Shown here: positions 8,609 through 16,654 of the stretch, piece by piece | Layout of the letters: every line of letters begins with the position of its first letter | Position numbering within the stretch: the first letter of the stretch is position 1 | Assembly (NCBI GenBank): GCA_900316845.1 | Contig: ONEG01000003.1 | Coordinates: 52,814-116,813 of the forward strand | From: an uncultured Bacteroidales bacterium | Lineage (GTDB): Bacteria; Bacteroidota; Bacteroidia; Bacteroidales; Paludibacteraceae | Direction of reading: 5' to 3' | DNA length: 64,000 bases | Translations under genes and position numbers: made by a program | Notes under the pieces: generated by a model | What the model saw: only the letters and a program-made list of their open reading frames with translations | Database searches by the model: none | Told to the model about the DNA's origin: nothing

Positions 8609-9892
8609 TTAAAGCTTCCGAACCGCCTCCATAAACTGCTCACCCCGGTCCTCATAACTCTTAAAGAGGTCGAAACTTGCGCAACACGGACTCAGCAACA
8701 CAGTGTCGCCTTCATGCGCCGCCTCATAAGCCCCTTGAATAGCGTCATGCAGGTTGTCCGTGTCGATGATATTCAGCCCGAAACCGCCGAAATGTTCTCT
8801 TAACTTCTCATTATGCAGCCCCATGAATACCAAGGTATGGCATTTCTCCTTCACCAGCTCGTCAATCTCGCTATAGTCGTTGCCCTTATCCTTTCCTCCT
8901 AAAATCAACACGGTTGGCGTAGTCATACTCTCCAATGCGTACCAGCAGCTGTTCACATTCGTCGCCTTCGAGTCATTGATCCATCTCACGCCGCGAACCG
9001 TCGCTACGTATTGCAGCCGGTGCTCAACCCCCTGGAAAGTCTTCAGACTCTCGCGGATAATCTCTTTCTTGATTCCCACTACATTCGCTGCAATGGTTGC
9101 TGCCATCGAGTTCAGCACATTATGCCTTCCCTTCAGCGCCAACTCCTCTTCGCTCACCGGCAGCGGATTCGGGACACTGAATCCGTACGGATAAAGCGTC
9201 GCACCCAGCTGAATCTTCTTCATCTCCCGGTCGATCACGGGATCTTCTGCCCAGTAAATGAAACTATCCTCCTTCGTCTGATTTCTCGTGATACGGAACT
9301 TCGCATCGACGTAGTTCTGGAACTTATAGTCGTACCGATCCAGGTGGTCCGGCGTGATATTCAGCAAGATGGCGACATCCGCCTTGAAGTCGTACATGTT
9401 GTCCAGCTGGAACGAACTCAACTCTATCACGTAGTAGTCGTGGTCCTCATGCGCCACCTGCAGCGCCAGCGAGTTGCCGATATTGCCTGCCAGACCCACA
9501 TTCAGACCTGCCTGTTTCAAGATATAGAAAATCAACGAAGTGGTGGTCGTCTTGCCGTTTGATCCGGTGATACAGATCATCTTCGCATTTGTATATCTCG
9601 ACGCAAACTCAATCTCGCTGATAATCGGCGTACCTTGTGCCTGCAGTTTCTGAATCAGCGGAGCCGTCAGAGGTATACCCGGCGATTTAACTACCTCGTC
9701 GGCGTTCAGAATCAACTCCTCACTGTGCTTTCCGTCTTCCCATGGAACCCCGTTCTGGTCCAGCAGCGCGCGGTACGGTTCGCTGATCATCCCGCAGTCG
9801 CTTACAAACACATCAAACCCCTTTTCCTTTGCCAGAATGGCAGCACCACTACCGCTCTCTCCGGCTCCCAACACTACGATACGCTTATTCAT
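8609..9892 (-). CDS. murD: UDP-N-acetylmuramoyl-L-alanine--D-glutamate ligase
   Basis: Adds D-glutamate to UDP-MurNAc-L-Ala in the cytoplasm during peptidoglycan precursor synthesis, using ATP. The protein is 427 residues. It has an N-terminal dinucleotide-like fold (VVLGAGESGSGAAI, residues 6-19), the Mur ligase P-loop TGSNGKTTT (109-117), the central ELSSFQL and NITPDHLDRY segments, and the C-terminal SPCCASFD...RGEQF signature. It is downstream of mraY in the dcw order. The usual next genes (ftsW, murG, murC, ftsQ, ftsA, ftsZ) are absent; the lipoprotein at 8074 follows instead. Confidence 0.97.
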   Translation of the reverse strand: MNKRIVVLGAGESGSGAAILAKEKGFDVFVSDCGMISEPYRALLDQNGVPWEDGKHSEELILNADEVVKSPGIPLTAPLIQKLQAQGTPIISEIEFASRYTNAKMICITGSNGKTTTTSLIFYILKQAGLNVGLAGNIGNSLALQVAHEDHDYYVIELSSFQLDNMYDFKADVAILLNITPDHLDRYDYKFQNYVDAKFRITRNQTKEDSFIYWAEDPVIDREMKKIQLGATLYPYGFSVPNPLPVSEEELALKGRHNVLNSMAATIAANVVGIKKEIIRESLKTFQGVEHRLQYVATVRGVRWINDSKATNVNSCWYALESMTTPTVLILGGKDKGNDYSEIDELVKEKCHTLVFMGLHNEKLREHFGGFGLNIIDTDNLHDAIQGAYEAAHEGDTVLLSPCCASFDLFKSYEDRGEQFMEAVRKL

Positions 9893-9955
9893 TTTTGTCT
9901 TTATTCTTTTAGTGTAACGGTCTTTATTCTTTCAGCAGGCTTTGCCTGCGGTCCT
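9893..9955 (-). repeat. GGTCTTT/TTCTTTCAGC hairpin repeat between mraY and murD
   Basis: This gap of about 63 bases is almost entirely repeat: TTCTTTTAGTG-type and TTCTTTCAGCAGGC-TTT-GCCTGCGGTC units. The second has a perfect six-base stem with a TTT loop. It is the same family as 8022-8075 and 58378-58434. Confidence 0.65.
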
Positions 9956-11227
9956 TTATCTTATCTTCAACGTCAAAATGGTGATTGCCGCCAGAATCAG
10001 CGTCACGATGCAAAAACGCAGCACGATCTTCGTCTCGTGGTGCAGATTCTTGCTGCCCTTAAACACAATCGAACAGGTCGGATCATTCTTCAGCACCTGC
10101 TCCACACTCGTCCGGAAATGATCATGGAACGGCGTCCGCTTCCAGATCCGCACATGTTGTCCGCGTTTCTTATAGTACTTATACACCTGCGTCTGCAGAA
10201 TTACACTCACGCTCTCCATAAGGAATATTCCGCACAGTACAGGCACCATCAGCTCCTTGTGGATCACCATTGCGCAAACGCCGATAATTCCGCCGACTGT
10301 CAGACTTCCCGTATCGCCCATGAACACTTGCGCCGGGAAACCGTTAAACCACAGATAACCCACTAACGCACCCACAAATGCCGCCATAAACACCACCAAC
10401 TCTTCGCTGCCGGGGATGTACATCACGTCGAAATACTCCGCCCAAACGACACTGCCGCTCGTGTACGCTAAAATCAGCAACGCCACGCCGATAATCGCCG
10501 AGTTGCCGGCGCACATGCCGTCCATGCCGTCGTTCAGGTTCGCGCCGTTACTTACCGCCGCTACTACAAAAACCGTCAGGATCACGAAGAAAATCCATCC
10601 GAACCGGTACTTATTGTTCTCGCCGGTCCAACTGAACAAATCCGCATAGTTGAAGTTATGGTGCTTCACAAACGGAATAGTCGTTTGCGTGGATTTGATC
10701 TCCGGCGTCTTCTCAACGACTACCACATTGTTCTCTATATGACTCGTCACCACCTCATTCATACTCACCGCCGGGCAGAAACGCAGCGTCAGACCCACAA
10801 TCAGACCCAAGCTCACTTGCCCTGCAATCTTTATCCATCCGTTCAGACCGTCTTTGTTCTTTTTGAACGTCTTGATATAGTCGTCCGCAAAGCCCAGAGC
10901 CCCCATCAGAAGCGTCGTGACGAGCATCAGAATCATATAGACATTCGTCAACTTGCCTAATAGCAGACACGGAATCAGAATCGCCGCAATGACAATCAGA
11001 CCTCCCATCGTCGGCACGCCTTTTTTCGCTACATTGAACGGATCGGTCTTCTCGTCCCGCTGCGTCTCAGAAATATGATGACGCTTCATGAAATTGATAA
11101 ACCGGTCGCCAAACCAGATACTTACGAGCAGTCCGATGACCCCCGCTAAAATAGCCCTGAACGAGATATAGGTGAACAACCGCGCACCTAAAACATCGCT
11201 AAAATGGGTAAATAATGAATAAAGCAT
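9956..11227 (-). CDS. mraY: phospho-N-acetylmuramoyl-pentapeptide-transferase
   Basis: Transfers phospho-MurNAc-pentapeptide to undecaprenyl phosphate at the inner membrane, forming lipid I. At 423 residues it has the extended length usual in Bacteroidota. Recognisable parts are GVPTMGG with the preceding helix, the catalytic aspartate cluster LGFADDYIK, NGANLNDGMDGM, GDTGSLTVGG, and the C-terminal RTPFHDHF histidine motif. About ten hydrophobic helices span the protein. It sits between murE and murD, 46 bases after murE. Confidence 0.97.
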   Translation of the reverse strand: MLYSLFTHFSDVLGARLFTYISFRAILAGVIGLLVSIWFGDRFINFMKRHHISETQRDEKTDPFNVAKKGVPTMGGLIVIAAILIPCLLLGKLTNVYMILMLVTTLLMGALGFADDYIKTFKKNKDGLNGWIKIAGQVSLGLIVGLTLRFCPAVSMNEVVTSHIENNVVVVEKTPEIKSTQTTIPFVKHHNFNYADLFSWTGENNKYRFGWIFFVILTVFVVAAVSNGANLNDGMDGMCAGNSAIIGVALLILAYTSGSVVWAEYFDVMYIPGSEELVVFMAAFVGALVGYLWFNGFPAQVFMGDTGSLTVGGIIGVCAMVIHKELMVPVLCGIFLMESVSVILQTQVYKYYKKRGQHVRIWKRTPFHDHFRTSVEQVLKNDPTCSIVFKGSKNLHHETKIVLRFCIVTLILAAITILTLKIR

Positions 11228-11273
11228 GACGCGATATTTCTTAATTTTTAATTCTTAATTTTTAATTTTTAAT

Positions 11274-12722
11274 TTACAAGTGTTTCCGCACTTGTTCGTG
11301 GTCATCAAAATGGTGCTTGACTCCCTTGATAATCTGGTAGTCCTCATGGCCTTTGCCTGCCACCAGAATCACATCGCCTTTCTGCGCCAAGGTACAAGCC
11401 GTCTGGATAGCCGCCTCGCGGTCTTCGATAACCAACGTACTCCTGAGTTCCTCTTCCGTCAGACCGGCTTTCATATCATTCAGGATAGCTGCCGGCTCTT
11501 CGTCACGCGGGTTATCGCTCGTCAAAATCAACTGCTCGCTGCCCTTCTTCGCAATCTGCGCCATCATCGGTCGTTTACCCTTATCCCGGTTACCGCCGCA
11601 ACCGACCACAGTAATCAGTTTGGCGCCTTCCTTCTTGATTTCCCGGATCGTCTGAATCACATTATCTACCGCGTCCGGCGTGTGCGCATAATCGACAATC
11701 GCCGTCCAGCCTTTCGGGCTTCTGATGGTCTCAAAGCGACCGTTAACCGGCTTTAACGTACTCAGCACACGCAGCACCTCCAACTCCTCAAATCCCAGAC
11801 ACAGCGCCGCGCCGTAGATACACAGCAGGTTGCTGACATTGAACCGCCCCACCAGCGGCACGAAAACCTCTTTGCCGTTGATACTCAGCATCATCCCCTC
11901 AAATCCTTCCTCCAAAATCTGTGCCTTATAGTCCGCCAGCGAGCGGGTGGAGTAGGTCTTCACTTCCGCTTGGCAGTTTTGCGTCATCACCAACCCATTC
12001 TTGTCGTCTTTGTTTGTCACCGCAAAAGCACTCTTCTTCAACCCGTCAAACAACCTTTTCTTCGTGTCCCGATAGTTGTCAAAAGTCTTATGGTAGTCGA
12101 TATGATCCCTCGTCAGGTTGGTAAACAGCGCCCCGTCGAAATCCAGCCCCGCTATCCGTTCTTGTGCGATGGCGTGTGAGCTCACCTCCATAAACGCGTA
12201 CTCGCAACCGGCATCCACCATCCGTCTCAGCAATCCGTTCAACTCTATCGCGTCCGGCGTCGTATGGGTCGCAGCCACCGCCTCGTCCTCGATATAATTG
12301 ACCACGGTGGACAGCAGTCCTGCCTTATGTCCTAACGCCCGAACGAGCTTGTACAGCAAGGTCGCGATGGTCGTCTTGCCGTTCGTACCCGTCACGCCAA
12401 CCAGCGTCAACGCCTTACTCGGCTCGCCAAACCACTTGCTCGCCAACAATCCCAACGCCTTATCCGTATTCTCAACCAAAATATAGGTCACGTCCTTCGC
12501 ATCGTGCATGAATGCACGATCACTCAGTACCACCGCCGCTGCCCCTTTTTCGACACAACCATCAATGAACGTGTGGCCATCTACTGCTGTGCCGACTTGG
12601 GCAACGAATAAGTCACCTTCTCCAATCTTTCGGCTGTCAAAATGCAGACCCTTGATCTCTTTGTTCGTCTCGCCGATCACCTCAATCGGCTCAATTACTT
12701 CCAATAATTTGCTGAGTATCAT
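11274..12722 (-). CDS. murE: UDP-N-acetylmuramoyl-tripeptide synthetase, meso-DAP type
   Basis: Adds the third stem-peptide residue to UDP-MurNAc-L-Ala-D-Glu. The P-loop is VTGTNGKTT (about 110-118), the N-terminal uridine-binding region contains HFDSRKI, and the C-terminal substrate loop reads SDNPRDEEP. The DNPR motif is the marker of meso-diaminopimelate rather than lysine specificity, so this organism should have meso-DAP peptidoglycan. Length 482 is normal. It follows the ftsI-type gene after 53 bases; the 46-base gap to mraY is a run of TTTTTAATT-like short repeats. Confidence 0.97.
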   Translation of the reverse strand: MILSKLLEVIEPIEVIGETNKEIKGLHFDSRKIGEGDLFVAQVGTAVDGHTFIDGCVEKGAAAVVLSDRAFMHDAKDVTYILVENTDKALGLLASKWFGEPSKALTLVGVTGTNGKTTIATLLYKLVRALGHKAGLLSTVVNYIEDEAVAATHTTPDAIELNGLLRRMVDAGCEYAFMEVSSHAIAQERIAGLDFDGALFTNLTRDHIDYHKTFDNYRDTKKRLFDGLKKSAFAVTNKDDKNGLVMTQNCQAEVKTYSTRSLADYKAQILEEGFEGMMLSINGKEVFVPLVGRFNVSNLLCIYGAALCLGFEELEVLRVLSTLKPVNGRFETIRSPKGWTAIVDYAHTPDAVDNVIQTIREIKKEGAKLITVVGCGGNRDKGKRPMMAQIAKKGSEQLILTSDNPRDEEPAAILNDMKAGLTEEELRSTLVIEDREAAIQTACTLAQKGDVILVAGKGHEDYQIIKGVKHHFDDHEQVRKHL

Positions 12723-12775
12723 AAATCGTCAATTATTTTCGATATTTACATCCGCCTGTTTAAACTACTGTTTAT

Positions 12776-14572
12776 TCACCTTTTTACTAATTTACGTTCG
12801 CCGTCTCGATAAACGTAGCACCCCGTGTACGCCATCGTCTTCTCAGCAATCACTCGCACCGTACTGCCGCAATCCATTCCCGCGTCATACGGGTACTGCG
12901 GATCCTCAATCATGCAGATACACGTGTACTGTGGATTCTCCTCCGGGAAGTACCCCACAAAAGTCATTCGGTGGTGCTTGCCCGAGTACCCTCTGCCGGG
13001 GATGATCAACTGCGCCGTACCGGTCTTGCCGGCGATATTCACGAGTTTCGATTGTGCTTTCCGGCTCCACAACTTCGCCGCCGCGGTACCCAGATGATCG
13101 TCCCAAACGACGTCATGCAGCGCCCCTTGTATATCTCGCAAAGTGCTCTTTCCGCAAATCGACGACTTCACCACTTCCGGCCGAAAACTCTTCTCCACTT
13201 CGCCGTTCTGCTGCACCGCCGTCACTAACATCGGCCGCATCATCCGTCCCCCATTAGCAATCGCGTTATAGAACATCAGAATCTGCATCGGACTCAGCTC
13301 CACCGAGTAGCCGTAACTCATCTTACTCAGCGTCACCGTGTCCCGCGGAACCTCAATCCTCGCTTTGTCGGCTCCTGGAATCTCGCAATAAACGCTGTCC
13401 AGCAGTCCCATCTTCTCAATCCGCCTCACAAACTTTCGTGCCGAACCTTCATAACTCCGCGTGATCAGCTTCGCCAGCGCGATATTCGAAGACACCGCCA
13501 ACGCACTTCTCACCGTCAGAATCGTGTCCATCGGGTGCGCGTCGGTATGCGTCACAGAGAAATATTTCCATGGCGTCCGACTAACCGCCACCGTGTCGTC
13601 TATATCAATCTTCCCGTCGTCCAGTGCCGCCACCAGAGCAATCGTCTTAAACGTCGAACCCGGCTCTACACGCTGCACGGCGTGGTTCTGCGCCTCATAA
13701 TACTTGCCGTCTTCTTGCGACCGGTCCAAGTTCGCAATCGCGCGAATATAACCCGTCTGCGTTTCCATCAGAATAGCGCAACCCCATTTGGCGTTTCTTT
13801 CCGCCGTCTTCGCCAGCAACGCGTTCTCCACGATATCTTGCAAGTTGGCATCAATAGTGGTTTGGATATCTAATCCGTCCTGCGCCTCTTCTACCGTCAC
13901 GGACTCATAACGGCCGCCGATCTTCTGAATACTACTCATGCCGTCCAGACCCCTCAACTCCTTGTCAAAGCCCTTCTCCAGACCCGAGTTTCCACTTCCG
14001 CCTTCGCCGTAAATACCACCTATCGTACGGCTTGCCAGACCTCCGTAAGGCTTGATCCGCCGATGCTGGTCTTCAAAGAAAATTCCGCTCTTATACTTGC
14101 CTTTTTTGATGAGCTTGTTCTCCTCCAGAGCCTGCCGCTGCAGATAATTGATGCGGTTCTCGCAAACCCGCAAGCGTTTTTCTCCATGCCGGTAAGCCCC
14201 AACAATCTTCGCCTTGTACTCCGCTGCACTCTTATCCCCGATAATCGTCGCCAGATCCAGCGCCAGCGTGTCGATATGTTTGTTAAACAACTCCCCGTTT
14301 TTCTCGTGCAACGCGGGCACGCGTGTATCCATATATATATAATACTGCGGCATACTGCTCGCCAACAACCGCCCGTTGCAATCCAAGATATTCCCCCTCG
14401 TTGCAGGAATAGGCCTGTTCGTCGGCACTTGTTTCTCTGCCACCTTCAACCACTCGTCTCTCTCCACCGCCTGGATATACACGATCTTCACGAGCACAGC
14501 TACAAAACCCAAAGCGATCACGATGAATATCATCGCGAACCTCCATACTGTATTTCTCTGCTCGTCACTCAT
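12776..14572 (-). CDS. ftsI: class B penicillin-binding protein (septal transpeptidase)
   Basis: A transpeptidase that cross-links septal peptidoglycan in the periplasm, anchored by one N-terminal helix (about residues 11-33). The dimerisation/pedestal domain follows (RGNILDCNGRLLA near 60), then the catalytic domain with STFK (306-309), SSN (361-363) and KTGTA (516-520). At 598 residues it ends soon after the transpeptidase domain; many Bacteroidota FtsI homologues are about 700 residues with a C-terminal PASTA domain, and none is visible here. Its place between ftsL and murE supports the FtsI assignment over a paralogue. Confidence 0.93.
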   Translation of the reverse strand: MSDEQRNTVWRFAMIFIVIALGFVAVLVKIVYIQAVERDEWLKVAEKQVPTNRPIPATRGNILDCNGRLLASSMPQYYIYMDTRVPALHEKNGELFNKHIDTLALDLATIIGDKSAAEYKAKIVGAYRHGEKRLRVCENRINYLQRQALEENKLIKKGKYKSGIFFEDQHRRIKPYGGLASRTIGGIYGEGGSGNSGLEKGFDKELRGLDGMSSIQKIGGRYESVTVEEAQDGLDIQTTIDANLQDIVENALLAKTAERNAKWGCAILMETQTGYIRAIANLDRSQEDGKYYEAQNHAVQRVEPGSTFKTIALVAALDDGKIDIDDTVAVSRTPWKYFSVTHTDAHPMDTILTVRSALAVSSNIALAKLITRSYEGSARKFVRRIEKMGLLDSVYCEIPGADKARIEVPRDTVTLSKMSYGYSVELSPMQILMFYNAIANGGRMMRPMLVTAVQQNGEVEKSFRPEVVKSSICGKSTLRDIQGALHDVVWDDHLGTAAAKLWSRKAQSKLVNIAGKTGTAQLIIPGRGYSGKHHRMTFVGYFPEENPQYTCICMIEDPQYPYDAGMDCGSTVRVIAEKTMAYTGCYVYRDGERKLVKR

Positions 14573-14573
14573 C

Positions 14574-14870
14574 TTATTTTGTCCTGTTTATGGCGGTATT
14601 CCGCCTCTTTATTTGTCCTGTTTGCGGGGCCTTAGCCCCGTATTTTTTTCATCGTCCATTCCGCCGGATGTTATCCGGCTGTCCTTCTTTCTTGTTTTCG
14701 TCGTCCATTATGCCGGATGTTATCCGGCTGTCCTTCTTTCTTGTTTTCGTCGTCCATTATGCCGGATGTCATCCGGCTGTCCTTCTTTCTTCTTTTCATC
14801 GTCCATTGTGCCGGATGTTATCCGGCTTCCCTCCCCTTCATGGGGAGGGTTAGGGTGGGGTTCTTATTTT
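14574..14870 (-). repeat. palindromic repeat array between ftsL and ftsI
   Basis: The 291-base gap holds six consecutive units. Unit 1 has the hairpin GGCGG-TATT-CCGCC and unit 2 CGGGGC-CTTA-GCCCCG. Units 3 to 6 carry GCCGGAT-GTT/GTC-ATCCGGC separated by near-identical linkers of about 33 bases (plus strand TGTCCTTCTTTCTTGTTTTC). The last unit runs into CCCTCCCC-TTCAT-GGGGAGGG followed by TTAGGGTGGGG. The final 75 bases recur almost unchanged inside rsmH at about 15870-15945. No gene is visible in the array. Confidence 0.9.
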
Positions 14871-15178
14871 ACCTTCACCGGCGGTACCCGGTTTTCCTGC
14901 AGCTCACTTCCGTTCTCCTTCAGTACCTCTATCACCTGGCTCTGTCTTGTGCTATTCGTCAGCTGCGCACTAATCGTCATGTACCGGAACTTGGCGTCCA
15001 GCATCTCTTTCTTTGTGTCCGTCAACCGGTGTTGTTGTTTGGCAGACTGATAACCCGTCAGAATATACAAAAAGACCAGACCCACAATCAACCCTATCAG
15101 CGGGTATTGTTCTCTGATCTTCTGGCTCCGCAGCTTATCGCCGTTCAACCAACTCTGTATGTCATGTACATCTGCCAT
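14864..15178 (-). CDS. ftsL: FtsL-like cell division protein
   Basis: A 104-residue bitopic membrane protein: cytoplasmic start (1-25), one membrane helix (about 26-44, LIGLIVGLVFLYILTGY), then a periplasmic coiled-coil-like stretch (50-90). FtsL homologues diverge strongly, so the call rests on size, topology and position between rsmH and ftsI, where ftsL lies in Bacteroidota dcw clusters. It would link FtsB/FtsQ-type partners to the FtsW-FtsI synthase. The last codons touch the palindromic repeat array. Confidence 0.8.
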   Translation of the reverse strand: MADVHDIQSWLNGDKLRSQKIREQYPLIGLIVGLVFLYILTGYQSAKQQHRLTDTKKEMLDAKFRYMTISAQLTNSTRQSQVIEVLKENGSELQENRVPPVKVK

Positions 15179-15198
15179 CTTCTTATTTTTTCATTGCC

Positions 15199-15248
15199 CT
15201 CATCCTCTCGTTTTCATTCGCCCCTCCTCATCCTCTCGTTTTCATTCG
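15199..15248 (-). repeat. 22-bp direct repeat (two copies) between rsmH and ftsL
   Basis: Two identical copies beginning CTCATCCTCTCG at 15199 and 15227, with a period of 28 bases. They sit just left of the branched structured element. Confidence 0.8.
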
Positions 15249-15381
15249 AAGCCCTCCGCCTTTGGCGGACAATCAGTTTATGCCCTCTCGGGGGCGTGTT
15301 TTGGCGAGGGGACGCCAAAACTAGAAGGCAGGGGGCCGATACCCCGAAGGGCATAAACGCTATCCGAATGGCTTTAGGGCT
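15247..15381. other. branched palindromic element with AGGGG loops (copy 2)
   Basis: The core 15276-15358 closes with GTTTATGCCCT / AGGGCATAAAC (15276-15286 with 15348-15358), then TCGGGG / CCCCGA. Inside are two hairpins: GTTTTGGCG-AGGGGA-CGCCAAAAC (15298-15321) and GGC-AGGGG-GCC (15327-15337). An outer shell adds TCCGCC-TTT-GGCGGA (15255-15269) and GAAGCCCT / AGGGCTTC (15247-15254 with 15374-15381), the right arm of which includes the stop codon and last codons of rsmH. The architecture matches 54097-54250. Function is unknown; see findings. Confidence 0.75.
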
Positions 15382-16516
15382 TCGCCTTTTTCTCTGCGAC
15401 CCGCAACTTCGCACTCCGGCTACGCGGGTTCCGTTCTACTTCATCGTCACTGGCCACACGGCCCTTTTCGATAACATCAAACGGAGTAATCGCGTTTCCG
15501 TAAAAGTCCTTTTCTATCGTCCCTTCTAAATTCCCGCTTCGAAAGAAATTCTTCACCAACCTATCCTCCAACGAGTGGTACGTCAGGATCGCTATCCGCC
15601 CTCCGGGCTTCACTAAATCCCGTGCCGCCACCAGCATCTCTCTAAGCGCCCCCATCTCATCGTTCACCTCTATCCGCAGCGCCTGAAACAGTCTCGCCAG
15701 ATCCTTCTTGTACTGCGCCGGTATATCCAGCTCTATTATACCCGCCTTTTCTTCGTCCTGTTCACGGGTCTTTAGGCCTGCGTTTTTCTCTTCTTCTTTT
15801 CCGCGGGATGCCATCCCGCCGTTTCCTTCGTTCTGTTCGCGGGTCTTTAGCCCCGTGTTTTTTTCATCGTTCATTGTGCCGGATGTCATCCGGCTTCCCT
15901 CCCCTTCATGGGGAGGGTTAGGGTGGGGCTGGGCTTTTATGTTCAGCGCCGCGTTAATCAACTCCTCCGTCCGTAAAATCGGCTTCTGAGAACGGGCCTT
16001 GCATATATTCCTTGCGATGCCCCTCCCGTTCTTCATCTCGCCGTATAGCCAGAAAATCTTCGCTAACTCCTCCTCGCTGTACCCATTGACTATATCCGCC
16101 GCCGTGCGTTTCGCCGTCTGGTTCATCCGCATGTCTAACGGCGCGCTGAACCGAAAACTAAACCCTCGCTCCGGACAATCGAAATGGTGAAAACTAACCC
16201 CTAAATCTGCCAGCAACCCGTCAATCTCCTTCACCCCGTAATAATCCATCCAGTTCCGCAGATACCTGAAGTTCGAATGCACAAACGTCCATCTCGGATT
16301 ATCTATGAATGCCGCTTCTCCGTCTTCCTTCGCATTTTCATATGCCTCTATATCTTGATCGAATGAGTACAAATGTCCGCTTTCGAGCCTCTCCAATATC
16401 GCCCTGCTGTGTCCTCCGCCGCCGAAAGTGACATCCACATACACCCCGTTCGGCTTGATCGCCAAACCCTCTATCGTCTCTTTCAGCATCGCCGGTATGT
16501 GGTAAATCTCTTCCAT
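15374..16516 (-). CDS. rsmH: 16S rRNA (cytosine1402-N4)-methyltransferase with repeat-derived insert
   Basis: Methylates N4 of C1402 in the 16S rRNA decoding centre, using SAM. Motif I is TFGGGGHS (30-37). Other matches are LLADLGVSFHHFD (101-113), GFSFRFSAPLDMRMN (118-132), ALRIEVNDEMGAL (279-291) and LTYHSLEDRLVK (311-322). At 380 residues it is about 70 longer than usual. The surplus is residues 196-261, a charged low-complexity segment between the helical domain and the second half of the methyltransferase fold. It is the translation of palindromic repeats also found in the nearby ftsL-ftsI gap. A purine-rich leader precedes ATG 16516. Confidence 0.95.
   Translation of the reverse strand: MEEIYHIPAMLKETIEGLAIKPNGVYVDVTFGGGGHSRAILERLESGHLYSFDQDIEAYENAKEDGEAAFIDNPRWTFVHSNFRYLRNWMDYYGVKEIDGLLADLGVSFHHFDCPERGFSFRFSAPLDMRMNQTAKRTAADIVNGYSEEELAKIFWLYGEMKNGRGIARNICKARSQKPILRTEELINAALNIKAQPHPNPPHEGEGSRMTSGTMNDEKNTGLKTREQNEGNGGMASRGKEEEKNAGLKTREQDEEKAGIIELDIPAQYKKDLARLFQALRIEVNDEMGALREMLVAARDLVKPGGRIAILTYHSLEDRLVKNFFRSGNLEGTIEKDFYGNAITPFDVIEKGRVASDDEVERNPRSRSAKLRVAEKKAKP
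15736..15945 (-). repeat. palindromic repeat cluster inserted in frame in rsmH
   Basis: The coding insert contains CGGGA-TGCCA-TCCCG, CGGGT-CTTTA-GCCCCG, GCCGGAT-GTC-ATCCGGC and CCCTCCCC-TTCAT-GGGGAGGG followed by TTAGGGTGGGG, in the same order and with the same linkers as the last units of the 14574-14870 array. It is read through without a stop and yields repeated peptide words such as GLKTREQ (twice). Confidence 0.9.
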
Positions 16517-16588
16517 TTTTTTGTTTTCCCTTTTTTCCCCTTTTCCTTTTTTTATTCCCCTTTTACAGTCTATTTATTACTCAAAAGG

Positions 16589-16622
16589 GGGTGATTACCG
16601 GGTGATTAGCGGGTGATTACCG
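16589..16622. repeat. three 11-bp tandem repeats between mraZ and rsmH
   Basis: GGGTGATTACC, GGGTGATTAGC and GGGTGATTACC follow each other at an exact period of 11 bases, about one helical turn, in the 138-base gap. The spacing suits binding of a protein on one DNA face, but no known operator matches. Confidence 0.75.
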
Positions 16623-16654
16623 CGTCATTCCTATAACGTTACTACTCTGTTGCT

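Noticed and set aside
14574-14870. Possible CRISPR array from regularly spaced palindromes
   Set aside because: The spacing sequences between palindromes are themselves conserved and the palindromes vary, the reverse of a CRISPR array; no cas genes are present.
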